A DNA stretch of 64,000 bases, from the NCBI GenBank assembly GCA_934465295.1, contig CAKSKU010000009.1, forward strand, positions 36,997-100,996, written 5' to 3'. The DNA is from an uncultured Oscillospiraceae bacterium (GTDB lineage: Bacteria; Bacillota; Clostridia; Oscillospirales; Ruminococcaceae). Every line of letters begins with the position of its first letter. The first letter of the stretch is position 1. The notes below the pieces were generated by a model. It had not been told where the DNA came from. It saw only the letters and a program-made list of their open reading frames with translations, and searched no databases. The position numbers and the translations under genes are program-made. Below are positions 8,083 through 17,273 of this stretch, piece by piece.

Positions 8083-10191
8083 TTATTCTGTGAAGAGAAG
8101 CTGTGTATATGTTGGGAAAGGCCAGATCTCGGACGGAGTGATGGTTTCGAGTTCATCAACAACAGCTCTGAGTGACTGCATTGCACTGAATACTTCTTCT
8201 CTGAAGAATCTTGCATTTTCGAGAGTATCGGTCTTTTCCTTGCTGTCGATAAGCTTTGCATCAAGTGTGTCAACACCTGCGATAACTTCGTTTGTGAGCG
8301 AAGAAACCTTATCTGCAAGTCTCTTTTCAGCATCGTAGTTTACGCCGATCTCTTTCTTGGAAACCATAGCATCAGCAAGCTGCTTGGAGAACTTGAATGC
8401 AGCAGGAACGATCTGCTTCTTAGCCATATCGAGCATTGTGAGAGCTTCGATATTGATGATCTTGGAGTAGTTGTCGAGGAGGATCTCACGTCTGGATTCA
8501 ACCTCTGTCTTGGAAAGAACCTTGAACTCTTCAAAGAGCTTGATGTTCTTTTCATCATCGTAATGCTCAACAGCATCAACGGTGGAAACGTAGTTAGGAA
8601 GTCCTCTTCTCTTAGCTTCTTCAACCCAAGCATCGTCATAGCCGTTGCCGTTGAAGATAACTCTCTTATGTTCCTTGATAGTCTTAACAAGGAGCTTGTT
8701 GAGGTCGCTTGCGAAATCTGTGGACTTTTCGAGTTCATCAGCAAATTCCTTGAATTCCTTTGCAACGATGGTGTTGAGGATATAGTTTGTGCAGGAGATA
8801 GTATCAGCAGAACCGAGTGAACGGAACTCGAACTTGTTGCCTGTGAATGCAAAGGAAGAAGTTCTGTTTCTGTCTGTTGTATCCTTAGGGAAGTTAGGAA
8901 GTGCATCAACGCCGATAACGAATTCCTTGTTCTGATTTTCCTTGATCATCTTGCCTGATTCAAGAGCGTCAACGATCTGCTGGAGTTCGTCGCCGAGGAA
9001 CATGGAGATGATAGCCGGAGGTGCTTCGTTAGCGCCAAGACGGTGATCGTTGCCTGCGGAAGCAACGGAAATTCTGAGGAGGTCTGCATATTCATCAACA
9101 GCCTTGATAACTGCGCAGAGAACTGTAAGGAATTGGAAGTTTTCCTTAGGATTTGCGCCCGGTTCAAGGAGGTTCTGTCCGTCATTTGTGGACATCGACC
9201 AGTTGTTGTGCTTACCTGAGCCGTTTACACCTGCATAAGGCTTTTCGTGGAGGAGGCAAACAAAACCGTGACGGAGAGCAACCTTCTTCATGATCTCCAT
9301 TGTAAGAGCGTTCTGATCCGCAGCAACGTTTGAAGTTGTGAAGATAGGAGCCATTTCATGCTGTGCGGGAGCAACTTCATTGTGCTTTGTCTTGGAGTAA
9401 ATACCAAGCTTCCAAAGCTCTTCATCAAGATCCTGCATATATTCCTGAACTCTTGTCTTGATGTTGCCGAAGTAGTGGTCTTCAAGCTCCTGACCCTTAG
9501 GTGCCTTTGCGCCGAAGAGGGTTCTGCCTGTGAGGATAAGATCCTCACGCTGATCGTAAAGCTTCTTGTCAACGAGGAAGTATTCCTGTTCGGGGCCAAC
9601 TGTTGTTGTAACTCTTGTAGCTGTTGTGTTGCCGAAAAGTCTTACGATACGGAGAGCCTGTTCTGAAAGGATCTCCATTGAACGGAGAAGCGGAGTTTTC
9701 TTATCGAGGATCTCGCCTGTATATGAGCAGAAAGCAGTCGGAATATAAAGCGAACCGTCCTTAACGAATGCAGGCGAAGTCGGATCCCAAGCTGTATAGC
9801 CTCTTGCTTCAAATGTTGCACGCAGTCCGCCGGAAGGGAAAGAAGATGCATCAGGTTCGCCCTTGATAAGCTCCTTGCCTGAGAACTCCATGATAACCTT
9901 GCCGTCAGCGGTAGGAGAAATGAAAGAATCGTGCTTTTCAGCGGTTACGCCTGTCATCGGGTGGAACCAATGTGTATAATGTGTTGCACCCTTTTCGATA
10001 GCCCATTCCTTCATTGCGGTAGCAACAACTTCCGCTACATCTGTATCAAGCGGTGTGCCGAGCTGCTTTGTTTTGAGCAAAGACTTATAAACATTTTTAG
10101 GAAGTCTTGCCTTCATTGTTTCTTCGTTAAATACGTTGCAGCCGAAATAATCGGGTACACTCTTAACGCCCTGATTTACTGATTCTGACAT
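8083..10191 (-). CDS. glnN: Glutamine synthetase, type III
   Basis: A 702-residue enzyme that makes glutamine from glutamate, ammonia and ATP in the cytosol. The great length (type I is about 450), [37 protein letters not shown] and [12 protein letters not shown] identify the dodecameric GSIII group common in Bacteroidetes and Ruminococcus. The ATG at 10191 (MSESVNQGV) has GGGAGG 9 bases upstream. The frame continues unbroken upstream through the leader to an ATG at 10269, which would add 26 residues (see the leader hairpin). It has its own promoter and is monocistronic apart from the structured tail. Confidence 0.96.
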   Translation of the reverse strand: MSESVNQGVKSVPDYFGCNVFNEETMKARLPKNVYKSLLKTKQLGTPLDTDVAEVVATAMKEWAIEKGATHYTHWFHPMTGVTAEKHDSFISPTADGKVIMEFSGKELIKGEPDASSFPSGGLRATFEARGYTAWDPTSPAFVKDGSLYIPTAFCSYTGEILDKKTPLLRSMEILSEQALRIVRLFGNTTATRVTTTVGPEQEYFLVDKKLYDQREDLILTGRTLFGAKAPKGQELEDHYFGNIKTRVQEYMQDLDEELWKLGIYSKTKHNEVAPAQHEMAPIFTTSNVAADQNALTMEIMKKVALRHGFVCLLHEKPYAGVNGSGKHNNWSMSTNDGQNLLEPGANPKENFQFLTVLCAVIKAVDEYADLLRISVASAGNDHRLGANEAPPAIISMFLGDELQQIVDALESGKMIKENQNKEFVIGVDALPNFPKDTTDRNRTSSFAFTGNKFEFRSLGSADTISCTNYILNTIVAKEFKEFADELEKSTDFASDLNKLLVKTIKEHKRVIFNGNGYDDAWVEEAKRRGLPNYVSTVDAVEHYDDEKNIKLFEEFKVLSKTEVESRREILLDNYSKIINIEALTMLDMAKKQIVPAAFKFSKQLADAMVSKKEIGVNYDAEKRLADKVSSLTNEVIAGVDTLDAKLIDSKEKTDTLENARFFREEVFSAMQSLRAVVDELETITPSEIWPFPTYTQLLFTE

Positions 10192-10223
10192 AATAATTTC
10201 CTCCCAATCATTATTAAGATAAC

Positions 10224-10267
10224 AAAAAGGCACTTCAACAGACAGTTTACCTATCTGCTGAAGCGCC
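10224..10267 (-). terminator. Attenuator-like hairpin in the glnN leader
   Basis: On the minus strand a 17-bp stem (GGCGCTTCAGCAGATAG pairing with CTGTCTGTTGAAGTGCC through three G-U pairs) with a 5-base GTAAA loop is followed by TTTTT. It lies between the promoter and the GSIII start codon, so it should stop transcription prematurely unless something prevents folding. The 5' arm contains two adjacent CAG (Gln) codons in frame with an upstream ATG. No T-box motif or ANTAR-type double hexaloop is visible. Confidence 0.7.
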
Positions 10268-10296
10268 ATTGCTTCTTGTTTTTTGATTACAGTTAT

Positions 10297-10325
10297 ATAA
10301 TACACTATAAAAACCGATTTGTCAA
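10297..10325 (-). promoter_or_regulatory. Sigma-A promoter of glnN
   Basis: On the minus strand a perfect TTGACA and TATTAT are separated by 17 bases. Transcription would begin about 20-25 bases before the attenuator-like hairpin. Confidence 0.85.
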
Positions 10326-10480
10326 TACCTTTTTTGAAAAAATGCAAAATATTTTTCGTTTCTTGCAAAATGCATTATTTTTTCGGCATTTTAAGCACTA
10401 ATAATGTTGATTTTGAAATATTAGCGTAAAGATTATTCATATATTAGTGATATATCTTATTATTTTTGTTTTACATAAAT

Positions 10481-10510
10481 CGGCAGGCTTGCAAAAAAGC
10501 AAACCTGCCG
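10481..10510 (-). terminator. Stem-loop after the AspRS gene
   Basis: CGGCAGG(C/T)TTGC pairs with GCAA(A/G)CCTGCCG around an A/T-rich loop, about 23 bases beyond the AspRS stop codon. The stem is strong but the following T-run is weak on the minus strand. It most likely ends the gatCAB-aspS transcript. Confidence 0.65.
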
Positions 10511-10532
10511 ATAATTTTTATAAATATTATGC

Positions 10533-11849
10533 TTACGGAAGAAGTCTGTTAAGATCTCTCGGGAACATTGAAGCCTGACGGATATTCTGCTGGTTGAGCA
10601 GCTTCATAACAAGTCTTTCAAGACCGATGCCAAGACCGCCGTGCGGTGGCAGACCGTACTTATGAACTTCGAGGTAAGACTTGAAGTCCTCGGGGTCAAG
10701 ACCCTGAGCTTTCATCTTTTCGAGCTGGTCGTTGTAGTTATGGATACGCTGACCGCCCGTAGTGATCTCAAGTCCTCTGAAGAGGAGGTCGAACTTGCAG
10801 GCTGTTCTCGGGTCGTCCTTATCGTTCATTGCATAGAACGGAGGCTTTGAAGACGGGAAGTTCGTTACGAAGATGAACTCTGTGCCGTATTCTTTCTTTG
10901 CCCAATCGCAGAGGAAAACTTCGTCCTCGGGTTCGAGGTCAAATTTATTCTTGGAACGTGTACCCTTGATAAGCTCAACAGCTTCCTCAAACTTGATAGC
11001 AGGGATCTCTGTGATCTCGGGGATATCGGCTTCAAGAATTTTGATCTCGGGCTGATAATTTTCCTTAAGGAACTTCATAAGGTAACGGAGCATAGCCGTT
11101 TCCATATTCATTACATCATACATATCATTGATGTAGCCCATTTCAAAGTCAAGACCGATATATTCGTTGAGGTGTCTTGAAGTTGCGTGACGTTCTGCAC
11201 GGTAAACGGGAGCAATCTCGAAAACTCTGTCGAAGAAGGCAACGGCAGTCTGCTTATAGAACTGAGGCGACTGGTTGAGGAAAGCGTCTTTCTGGAAGTA
11301 GTCGAGGTGGAAAATGTTTGCGCCGCCCTCTGCGCCCTGTGCAACGATCTTAGGTGTGTGTATCTCGGTGAACTTGTTATCGAGCATAAACTGTCTGAAT
11401 CCCGAAACAACGCCCTCCTGGAACTTGAAGATAGCTCTTTCGTATGGATTACGGAGAGCAACGCTTCTGTTGTCGAGGTTTACTTCGAGCGAGCAGCCGA
11501 GCTTTCTCTTGGAAACGTGGAGAGGATATTCATAATCGGGCTTCGATACGATCTCGATATTCTTAAGGGTAAGTTCAATGCCGTTGAAAGCTCTGTCTTC
11601 TTTTTTAACGACAGCCTTTACCTTTACAAAACAGCCTTCCTTTACGCTGTCGAGAGGATCGGAGCAGTTTTCTGCACTGTAAACGGACTGGATAAGATAA
11701 CGTGCTGTACGAAGAGTAACAAATGCGAAGCCGCTCATCTGCTTTACGTTATGAACGCAGGCGCAGACTTCGATTTCCTGTCCGACCTTGGAGAGCGCAT
11801 CTTCAAGATCAAACTCATTGAGCAGATCATTTCCGCCGACTTTTATCAT
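10533..11849 (-). CDS. aspS2: Archaeal-type, probably non-discriminating aspartyl-tRNA synthetase
   Basis: A 438-residue class II synthetase without the GAD insertion of bacterial AspRS. An OB-fold anticodon-binding domain fills residues 1-110; the catalytic core follows with motif 2 YRAERHATSRHLNEY and motif 3 GLGIGLERLVMKL. LEITTGGQRIHNY is an AspRS signature (AsnRS has a different Gly/Glu pattern here). It starts 21 bases after gatB in the gatC-gatA-gatB operon. That context suggests it loads Asp on tRNA-Asn for amidation by GatCAB. Automated annotation often labels such proteins AsnRS. Confidence 0.85.
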   Translation of the reverse strand: MIKVGGNDLLNEFDLEDALSKVGQEIEVCACVHNVKQMSGFAFVTLRTARYLIQSVYSAENCSDPLDSVKEGCFVKVKAVVKKEDRAFNGIELTLKNIEIVSKPDYEYPLHVSKRKLGCSLEVNLDNRSVALRNPYERAIFKFQEGVVSGFRQFMLDNKFTEIHTPKIVAQGAEGGANIFHLDYFQKDAFLNQSPQFYKQTAVAFFDRVFEIAPVYRAERHATSRHLNEYIGLDFEMGYINDMYDVMNMETAMLRYLMKFLKENYQPEIKILEADIPEITEIPAIKFEEAVELIKGTRSKNKFDLEPEDEVFLCDWAKKEYGTEFIFVTNFPSSKPPFYAMNDKDDPRTACKFDLLFRGLEITTGGQRIHNYNDQLEKMKAQGLDPEDFKSYLEVHKYGLPPHGGLGIGLERLVMKLLNQQNIRQASMFPRDLNRLLP

Positions 11850-11870
11850 TTCAAAAACAACCTTTCATAA

Positions 11871-13316
11871 TTAGGATTTGAGTTTCTTTTCAAGTTCTTC
11901 CTTGATGACCTTTGGTGTGCAGACACCCTTGAGAGCCTTTGTGCACTGACCCATAATGAAGCCGAATACCTTCATATCGCCGCCCTTATACTGTGCAACA
12001 GCCTTTTCATTCTCAGAAAGTACCTTATCGATAACTTCAGCAACCTTGCCGAGGTCGTTGCTGATAAGGAGTCCCTTTTCCTTAGCGATAGCTTCGGGGT
12101 CGCCGCCCTTTTCGGACATCTCTCTGAATACGTCCTTAGCGTCATTCTTGGAAACCTTTTCTGTATCAGCCATTTCAACAAGCTTTGCAAGCTGTTCGGC
12201 TGTGAACGGGAGGTTTTCGAGAGTGATCTCGCCGAGGTTGATTCTTCTCATAAGCTCGCCGTTGATGAAGTTGCAGATAGACTTAGGATTGTTGTAAGTC
12301 TTTACAGCAACATCAAAGAAATCGGAGAGTATCTTGTTTGCAACGAGTATTTTAGCATCATTTTCGGAAAGGCCGAATTCACTTGTATATCTGATTATAC
12401 GCTGTGCCGGAAGTTCAGGGAGCGAATTCCTGATAGCATCGAGCTGTTCATCGGTGAAGTTTACCTGGAGAATATCAGGCTCAGGGAAATAACGGTAATC
12501 GTGAGCGTTTTCCTTGGAACGCATTGCCTTTGTTTCGCCGCGGTTATCATCGAAACGTCTTGTTTCCTGAATGACCTTTTTGCCCATATCGAGGAGCTTG
12601 CCCTGACGGTAGATCTCGAAGTCGATTGCACGGCCGATAGCCTTGATAGAGTTGAGGTTCTTCATCTCGGTTCTTGTACCGAACTCTGTGTCGGTCGGCT
12701 TCATGATAGAAACATTGACATCGGCACGGATAGAACCCTGCTCCATTTTACAGTCACAAACGCCTGCATACTGAAGAAGAAGCGAAACCTTTTCAACGAA
12801 AGCCTTGGCTTCGGCAGCGGACGACATATCAGGCTCGGTAACGATCTCGATAAGCGGAACGCCGCAGCGGTTATAGTCTGCGAGAGAAACGCCGTTGAGG
12901 TCATCGTGGATAAGCTTGCCTGCGTCTTCTTCGAGGTGGATTCTGTTTATTCTGATATTCTTTGTTTTCTTTACGCCGTCTTCCTCATACTCGATAGGAA
13001 CAAGTCCGTTGATGCAGAGAGGAAGATTGAGCTGTGAGATCTGATATGCTTTCGGGAGGTCGGGATAGAAATAGTTCTTTCTGTCGAAAACGGAGAACTT
13101 GTTGATATCGCATCCCATTGCGAAGCCTGCCTTTACGGCATATTCAACAGCAGTCTGATTGATAACGGGAAGTGTTCCCGGCATACCCGAGCATACGGGA
13201 CAGCAGCGTGAGTTCTTGCCGCCGCCGAATTCGGCGCTGCAGGAACAGAAAACTTTTGATTTGGTTAAAAGTTCAGCGTGAACTTCAAGACCTATAACCG
13301 GTATATATGCTGACAT
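11871..13316 (-). CDS. gatB: Asp/Glu-tRNA amidotransferase subunit B
   Basis: A 481-residue subunit of GatCAB, which binds the misacylated tRNA and activates the side chain with ATP. Hallmarks: VIGLEVHAELLT at the N-terminus, a Zn site from the Cys residues in FCSCSAEFGG and SRCCPVCSGMPG, DRKNYFYPDLPKAYQISQ and EEDAGKLIHD. The C-terminal YqeY-like tail with KGGDMKVFGFIMGQ binds tRNA. It lies 18 bases after gatA. Confidence 0.97.
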   Translation of the reverse strand: MSAYIPVIGLEVHAELLTKSKVFCSCSAEFGGGKNSRCCPVCSGMPGTLPVINQTAVEYAVKAGFAMGCDINKFSVFDRKNYFYPDLPKAYQISQLNLPLCINGLVPIEYEEDGVKKTKNIRINRIHLEEDAGKLIHDDLNGVSLADYNRCGVPLIEIVTEPDMSSAAEAKAFVEKVSLLLQYAGVCDCKMEQGSIRADVNVSIMKPTDTEFGTRTEMKNLNSIKAIGRAIDFEIYRQGKLLDMGKKVIQETRRFDDNRGETKAMRSKENAHDYRYFPEPDILQVNFTDEQLDAIRNSLPELPAQRIIRYTSEFGLSENDAKILVANKILSDFFDVAVKTYNNPKSICNFINGELMRRINLGEITLENLPFTAEQLAKLVEMADTEKVSKNDAKDVFREMSEKGGDPEAIAKEKGLLISNDLGKVAEVIDKVLSENEKAVAQYKGGDMKVFGFIMGQCTKALKGVCTPKVIKEELEKKLKS

Positions 13317-13334
13317 TATCTTCTTCCCCTTTCC

Positions 13335-14786
13335 TTAAAGGCTCGCATTCTGACGTGTGAAATTCTTTTCAAATGCGTCAGCGGCCTGAATGATGGTAGC
13401 TTCGTCCCACTTCTTGCCTATGATAGACATACCGATAGGCATACCCTTGGAGTCGTATCCGCAGGTCGTGGAGATTCCGGGGAGAGATGCGATATTTACT
13501 GTAACAGTGCAGATATCTGCCTGATACATCTTTGCCGGGTCGGAGATATTTTCGTTTACGCCGTAAGCAACGGTAGGAGCAGTCGGTGTAAGGATAACAT
13601 CGCAGCCTGTGAAGATGTTTTCGTATTCTTCACGGATCTTCTGCTTAAGAGCCATTGCCTTGCCGTAGTAAGCATCATAGTAACCGCTGGAAAGAGCGTA
13701 GTTGCCGAGCATGATCCTTCTCTTGACTTCCTCGCCGAAACCCTCTCTTCTCGAATTGGAGATAAGCTCTGCGAAGTTTTCGCCCTCTTCGGAACGGTGA
13801 CCATACTTGATACCGTCGAAACGTGAGAGGTTTGAAGAAGCTTCTGCGGAAGAAATGAGGTAATATGCAGCAACGGCATATTTGAGTGACGGCATAGAGC
13901 AGTCAACAAGCTCTGCACCGAGAGATTTATAGTAATCGGCAGCTGCAAGAACAGCCTTTCTTACTTCATCATCGATACCCTCTGCATAGAATTCCTTTGG
14001 AACAGCGATCTTCATTCCCTTGATATCCTGACCGATCTTAGCTGTGAAATCGGGAACTTCGTTCTTGGAAGAAGTGCCGTCATGAGGGTCATAGCCTGCG
14101 ATAGCATTAAGTATAACAGCGCAGTCCTCTGCGGATTTAGCGATAGGTCCGATCTGGTCGAGAGAGCTTGCAAAAGCAACAAGGCCGTAACGTGATACAC
14201 GGCCATAAGTTGGCTTAAGACCTGTTACGCCGCAGAAAGAAGACGGCTGTCTGATAGATCCGCCCGTATCCGAGCCGAGTGCAGCTGCGCAGAGTGAAGC
14301 ACTTACAGCTGCTGCAGAACCGCCCGAGCTGCCGCCGGGAACTCTTGTAAGGTCATAAGGGTTCTTGGTCTTTTTGAAAGCAGAGGTCTGTGTAGAACCG
14401 CCCATTGCAAATTCGTCCATAGAAACCTTGCCGAGCATTACTGCGCCCTCATTTTCAAGCTTATCCATAACGGTAGCATTGTAAAAAGGAACAAAATTCC
14501 CGAGCATTTTGGAAGAACAGGTAGTTTTTACGCCGTCTGTGCAGATATTATCCTTGATAGCGAGAGGGATACCGCAGAGTGCTGAAGCCTCGCCTTTATT
14601 TATCTTTTCCTGAGCCTTTTCAGCAGCCTTTTCGGCAGCTTCGGCTGTAACGGTTATATAGCTTTCGAGCTTATCATCGACCGCTTTGATCCTGTCGAGG
14701 TAAGCGTCTGTGAGTTCCTTTGCGGAAAGCTCTTTTTTATCAAGCATTGAACGCAGATCGCTGATTTTCAGTGCAGTTAAATCCAT
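13335..14786 (-). CDS. gatA: Asp/Glu-tRNA amidotransferase subunit A
   Basis: A 483-residue amidase-signature enzyme that releases ammonia from glutamine for GatB. The Lys-cisSer-Ser triad is at K78 (GIPLAIKDNI), S153 (GGSSGGSAAA) and S177 (DTGGSIRQP). The ATG at 14786 has AAAGGATG upstream and begins the usual MDLTALKISDL; another ATG 18 bases earlier lacks a ribosome site. It follows gatC by 33 bases. Confidence 0.97.
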   Translation of the reverse strand: MDLTALKISDLRSMLDKKELSAKELTDAYLDRIKAVDDKLESYITVTAEAAEKAAEKAQEKINKGEASALCGIPLAIKDNICTDGVKTTCSSKMLGNFVPFYNATVMDKLENEGAVMLGKVSMDEFAMGGSTQTSAFKKTKNPYDLTRVPGGSSGGSAAAVSASLCAAALGSDTGGSIRQPSSFCGVTGLKPTYGRVSRYGLVAFASSLDQIGPIAKSAEDCAVILNAIAGYDPHDGTSSKNEVPDFTAKIGQDIKGMKIAVPKEFYAEGIDDEVRKAVLAAADYYKSLGAELVDCSMPSLKYAVAAYYLISSAEASSNLSRFDGIKYGHRSEEGENFAELISNSRREGFGEEVKRRIMLGNYALSSGYYDAYYGKAMALKQKIREEYENIFTGCDVILTPTAPTVAYGVNENISDPAKMYQADICTVTVNIASLPGISTTCGYDSKGMPIGMSIIGKKWDEATIIQAADAFEKNFTRQNASL

Positions 14787-14819
14787 TTGGTGACATCCTT
14801 TCATTCTATTATAATAGTA

Positions 14820-15098
14820 TTATTCAACAACCTTAGGAACAACAAAAGCGTCCTCTGAATTTACTGCATTCTGCAGGATCTGGGCTGTCGGGTAAGAATC
14901 TGCTGCGATGTCCTTGCGCAAATCGTTGAGATAAACGTTGTGATTATCTTTGATAGGATCATAAGTAACATCAATTTCCTTAATAGTATCCATTATTTCG
15001 ATAATCCCCGTCATATCGCCTGCCATTTTTTCAAGCTCTTCGTCTGTAAAGCTGAGTCTGCCGAGCTGGGACAGGTATCTGACCATATCTAAATCCAT
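14820..15098 (-). CDS. gatC: Asp/Glu-tRNA amidotransferase subunit C
   Basis: A 92-residue subunit that wraps around GatA and stabilises the complex. VRYLSQLGRLSFTDEELEKM at the start and the Asn/Asp-rich segment before LRKD are typical, as is the length. It is the first gene of the gatC-gatA-gatB-aspS2 operon and sits 43 bases downstream of a consensus promoter. Confidence 0.94.
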   Translation of the reverse strand: MDLDMVRYLSQLGRLSFTDEELEKMAGDMTGIIEIMDTIKEIDVTYDPIKDNHNVYLNDLRKDIAADSYPTAQILQNAVNSEDAFVVPKVVE

Positions 15099-15140
15099 AA
15101 AATCTACCTCATTTCTATCAGAATCATAAATACAGAATAT

Positions 15141-15169
15141 ATTATAGCATGTTTTAACTATATTTGCAA
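15141..15169 (-). promoter_or_regulatory. Sigma-A promoter of the gatCAB-aspS2 operon
   Basis: TTGCAA and TATAAT on the minus strand with a 17-base spacer, just upstream of gatC. Confidence 0.75.
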
Positions 15170-15205
15170 GACAAATTGCAAAAAAATTCGATATTTTGAG
15201 AAATT

Positions 15206-15243
15206 ATAAAAATCGGAGCCTGCTTTCTGCAGCAGACCCCGAT
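15206..15243 (-). terminator. Rho-independent terminator of the PLP-enzyme operon
   Basis: A 13-bp stem (ATCGGGGTCTGCT with AGCAGGCTCCGAT, two G-U pairs) followed on the minus strand by TTTTTATAATT, just after the stop codon at 15249. Confidence 0.88.
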
Positions 15244-15248
15244 ATAAT

Positions 15249-16547
15249 TTATACTATTCTGATGCAGTGCTTATCATACATTTCCTGAATGGCTGTAAGA
15301 ACGCCAAGTCTTGCCACGGGGAATGTAAGTCCGCCCTGAACATAAGCTGCGAACGGCTCACGGAGAGGTGCATCGGCGGAAAGCTCGATAGAAGCACCCA
15401 TATTGAATGCACCTGCCGCCATAATTACCTGAGAATCATAGCCGGGCATATCCCAAGGCTCGGGAGTTACATAGCTGTCGATAGGTGAACCTTTCTGTAT
15501 TCCCTGACAGAATGCAACAAGGTTCTCGGAATTCTTCATAAGAACGGTCGTGATAATATCTCCCCTCTTTGCGCCCTGCGCAGGAAGACATTCAAAACCG
15601 AGCATAGTCATTATCTTACCTGTAAAGATAGCTGTCTTTACAGCACTGCATACGACTTCGGGAGCGAGCAAAAGTCCCTGATACATAAGCTTGTTCTGAT
15701 TGAGCGTACAGCCGACTTCCTTGCCCATGCCAACGCATGTCATTCTGTATGAGCAAAGCTCAACAAGCTTCTTTTTGCCTGCGATATATCCGCCCGTTTC
15801 AGCAATGCCTGCGCCCGGGTTCTTGATAAGCGAACCGATGATAAGATCAGCACCGACAGAAAGCGGTTCTGCTTCTTCAACAAATTCGCCATAACAGTTA
15901 TCCACCATTATAATTGCATTCGGGTTTGCGTTTTTAACGCTCTTTACGATCTCAGCGATATCTTCAATGGTAAGTGTCGGGCGGAGCGCATAACCTCTGG
16001 AGCGCTGTATGTACGCCACCTTTGCGTCCTTTACTTTCATAAAGATATCGGCAAGATTTGGCTTTCCGTCAGGGAGAAAATCTATCTGATCGTACTCAAC
16101 TCCAAAATCTTTAAGAGAACCGTTTCCGTTTCCTCTGATGCCGATAACTTCTTCAAGTGTATCGTAAGGCTTGCCTGTTAAGCTTACAAGCTTGTCACCT
16201 GTTCTGAGAACGCCGAAAAGTGCAACTGTGAGTGCGTGTGTTCCCGAAACGAATGAGTGACGGACAAGAGCATCCTCTGCGCCCATGACCTCGGCATAAA
16301 CCTTGTCGAGCGTATCTCTGCCGACATCATCATAGCCATAACCCGTTGTGCCGACAAGGCAAGCCGAGCTTACTTTATTGTTGATGAAAGCATAGAGAAC
16401 CTTTTCGCTGTTCTTTCGTGCGATCTTTTCCGCAAGTGCAAATTCCTCGCTGCATTCCGCTTCTGCTTTTTCAGCAAGCTTCAAAATTCTTTCGTCAAAC
16501 TCAAAGCCCTTTTTAACAACGGGCTTCGGATCAAAAATTTCTGCCAT
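15249..16547 (-). CDS. Methionine gamma-lyase family PLP protein (aluminium-resistance/YnbB-like)
   Basis: A 432-residue cytosolic PLP-dependent protein. GTTGYGYDDVGRDTLDKVYAEVMGAEDALVR, split over residues about 66-96, and GSLIKNPGAGIAETGGYIAG (Schiff-base lysine in SLIKNPG) mark the family long annotated as aluminium resistance protein and now as methionine gamma-lyase-like, usual length about 410-430. Its true substrate is unproven. GAGAGG lies 11 bases before the ATG. It is 15 bases after the GNAT gene and ends the murD-M42-M42-GNAT gene string. Confidence 0.88.
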   Translation of the reverse strand: MAEIFDPKPVVKKGFEFDERILKLAEKAEAECSEEFALAEKIARKNSEKVLYAFINNKVSSACLVGTTGYGYDDVGRDTLDKVYAEVMGAEDALVRHSFVSGTHALTVALFGVLRTGDKLVSLTGKPYDTLEEVIGIRGNGNGSLKDFGVEYDQIDFLPDGKPNLADIFMKVKDAKVAYIQRSRGYALRPTLTIEDIAEIVKSVKNANPNAIIMVDNCYGEFVEEAEPLSVGADLIIGSLIKNPGAGIAETGGYIAGKKKLVELCSYRMTCVGMGKEVGCTLNQNKLMYQGLLLAPEVVCSAVKTAIFTGKIMTMLGFECLPAQGAKRGDIITTVLMKNSENLVAFCQGIQKGSPIDSYVTPEPWDMPGYDSQVIMAAGAFNMGASIELSADAPLREPFAAYVQGGLTFPVARLGVLTAIQEMYDKHCIRIV

Positions 16548-16562
16548 TTTTTAATGTACCTC

Positions 16563-17273
16563 TCATCTTTTCATTATTTCATAAACTTTATCTGTAAGTA
16601 TTGGTTCAAATCCAAGTGACCGATAGAACGTGTACCGCTCTTTCTTGCTGTAAAGATATACTTCTTTACACTCTTTTTCATATTGTCCGCAAAGCTGTTT
16701 TATGAGCCTTGCTGCATTTCCCTGTCCTCTGTCCGCACTTGCGGTCGCAATATGCGAAAGAAAGACAAATCCGTTTATATCAAATGCTTTTGTGACTGTT
16801 GTTGTTTTATAAAGGTATATGTCAGAAACGCCGTGGCGGATTTTATGTGAAATATCAACATACCATTCGTCAAATTCGGTTATCCCGAACGCTTCCGAAA
16901 TTATCGGAAAGCAGTCGGCTATAAAGGTGTCGTGCTTTACATCAATTTCTTCACCGCAGGACAAGCCTTTTGGTGCTTTGAACAACGTCCGTTCTGTCTG
17001 AACATAATCATCGCTCAAATCAAGACGGATATTCGCAGGAGCTTCGACCGTTATGGGACAAAGCATCTCAATAAAGCCGTCAAGCTCGCTTTCGTCAAAG
17101 CTGCCGTCAGCAATCAATGTGCTGTTGTATGTGAGTATCGTTCCGCCATCATCGTTCGTGTACAATTTGCAAAAATCATAGCTTGTACCGTAAGCATCGA
17201 GCAAAGAGCGAATTTTATAGCCGTAATAGCTTTCCGAAAGCTTTATATCTGTGTCAAAAATGCGCTTTATCAA
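16563..17273 (-). CDS. GNAT-family acetyltransferase with an unrecognised N-terminal half
   Basis: A protein of about 236 residues. The last 80 residues are a GNAT fold: FVFLSHIATASADRGQGNAARLIKQL is the acetyl-CoA-binding region (broken here only for description; the R/Q-x-x-G-x-G/A loop is RGQGNA), followed by VYLYSKKERYTFYRSLGFEP. The N-terminal half is not recognised. I place the start at a TTG (17273) that overlaps the TGA of the upstream M42 gene (TTGA), with AAAGGTG 8 bases upstream; a GTG at 17282 is an alternative. No ATG near the start is usable. Confidence 0.72.
   Translation of the reverse strand: MIKRIFDTDIKLSESYYGYKIRSLLDAYGTSYDFCKLYTNDDGGTILTYNSTLIADGSFDESELDGFIEMLCPITVEAPANIRLDLSDDYVQTERTLFKAPKGLSCGEEIDVKHDTFIADCFPIISEAFGITEFDEWYVDISHKIRHGVSDIYLYKTTTVTKAFDINGFVFLSHIATASADRGQGNAARLIKQLCGQYEKECKEVYLYSKKERYTFYRSLGFEPILTDKVYEIMKR

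Noticed and set aside
10224..10325. T-box or ANTAR-type control of glnN
   Set aside because: The leader is too short for a T-box and no double hexaloop with the ANTAR pattern is present; only the attenuator hairpin stands.
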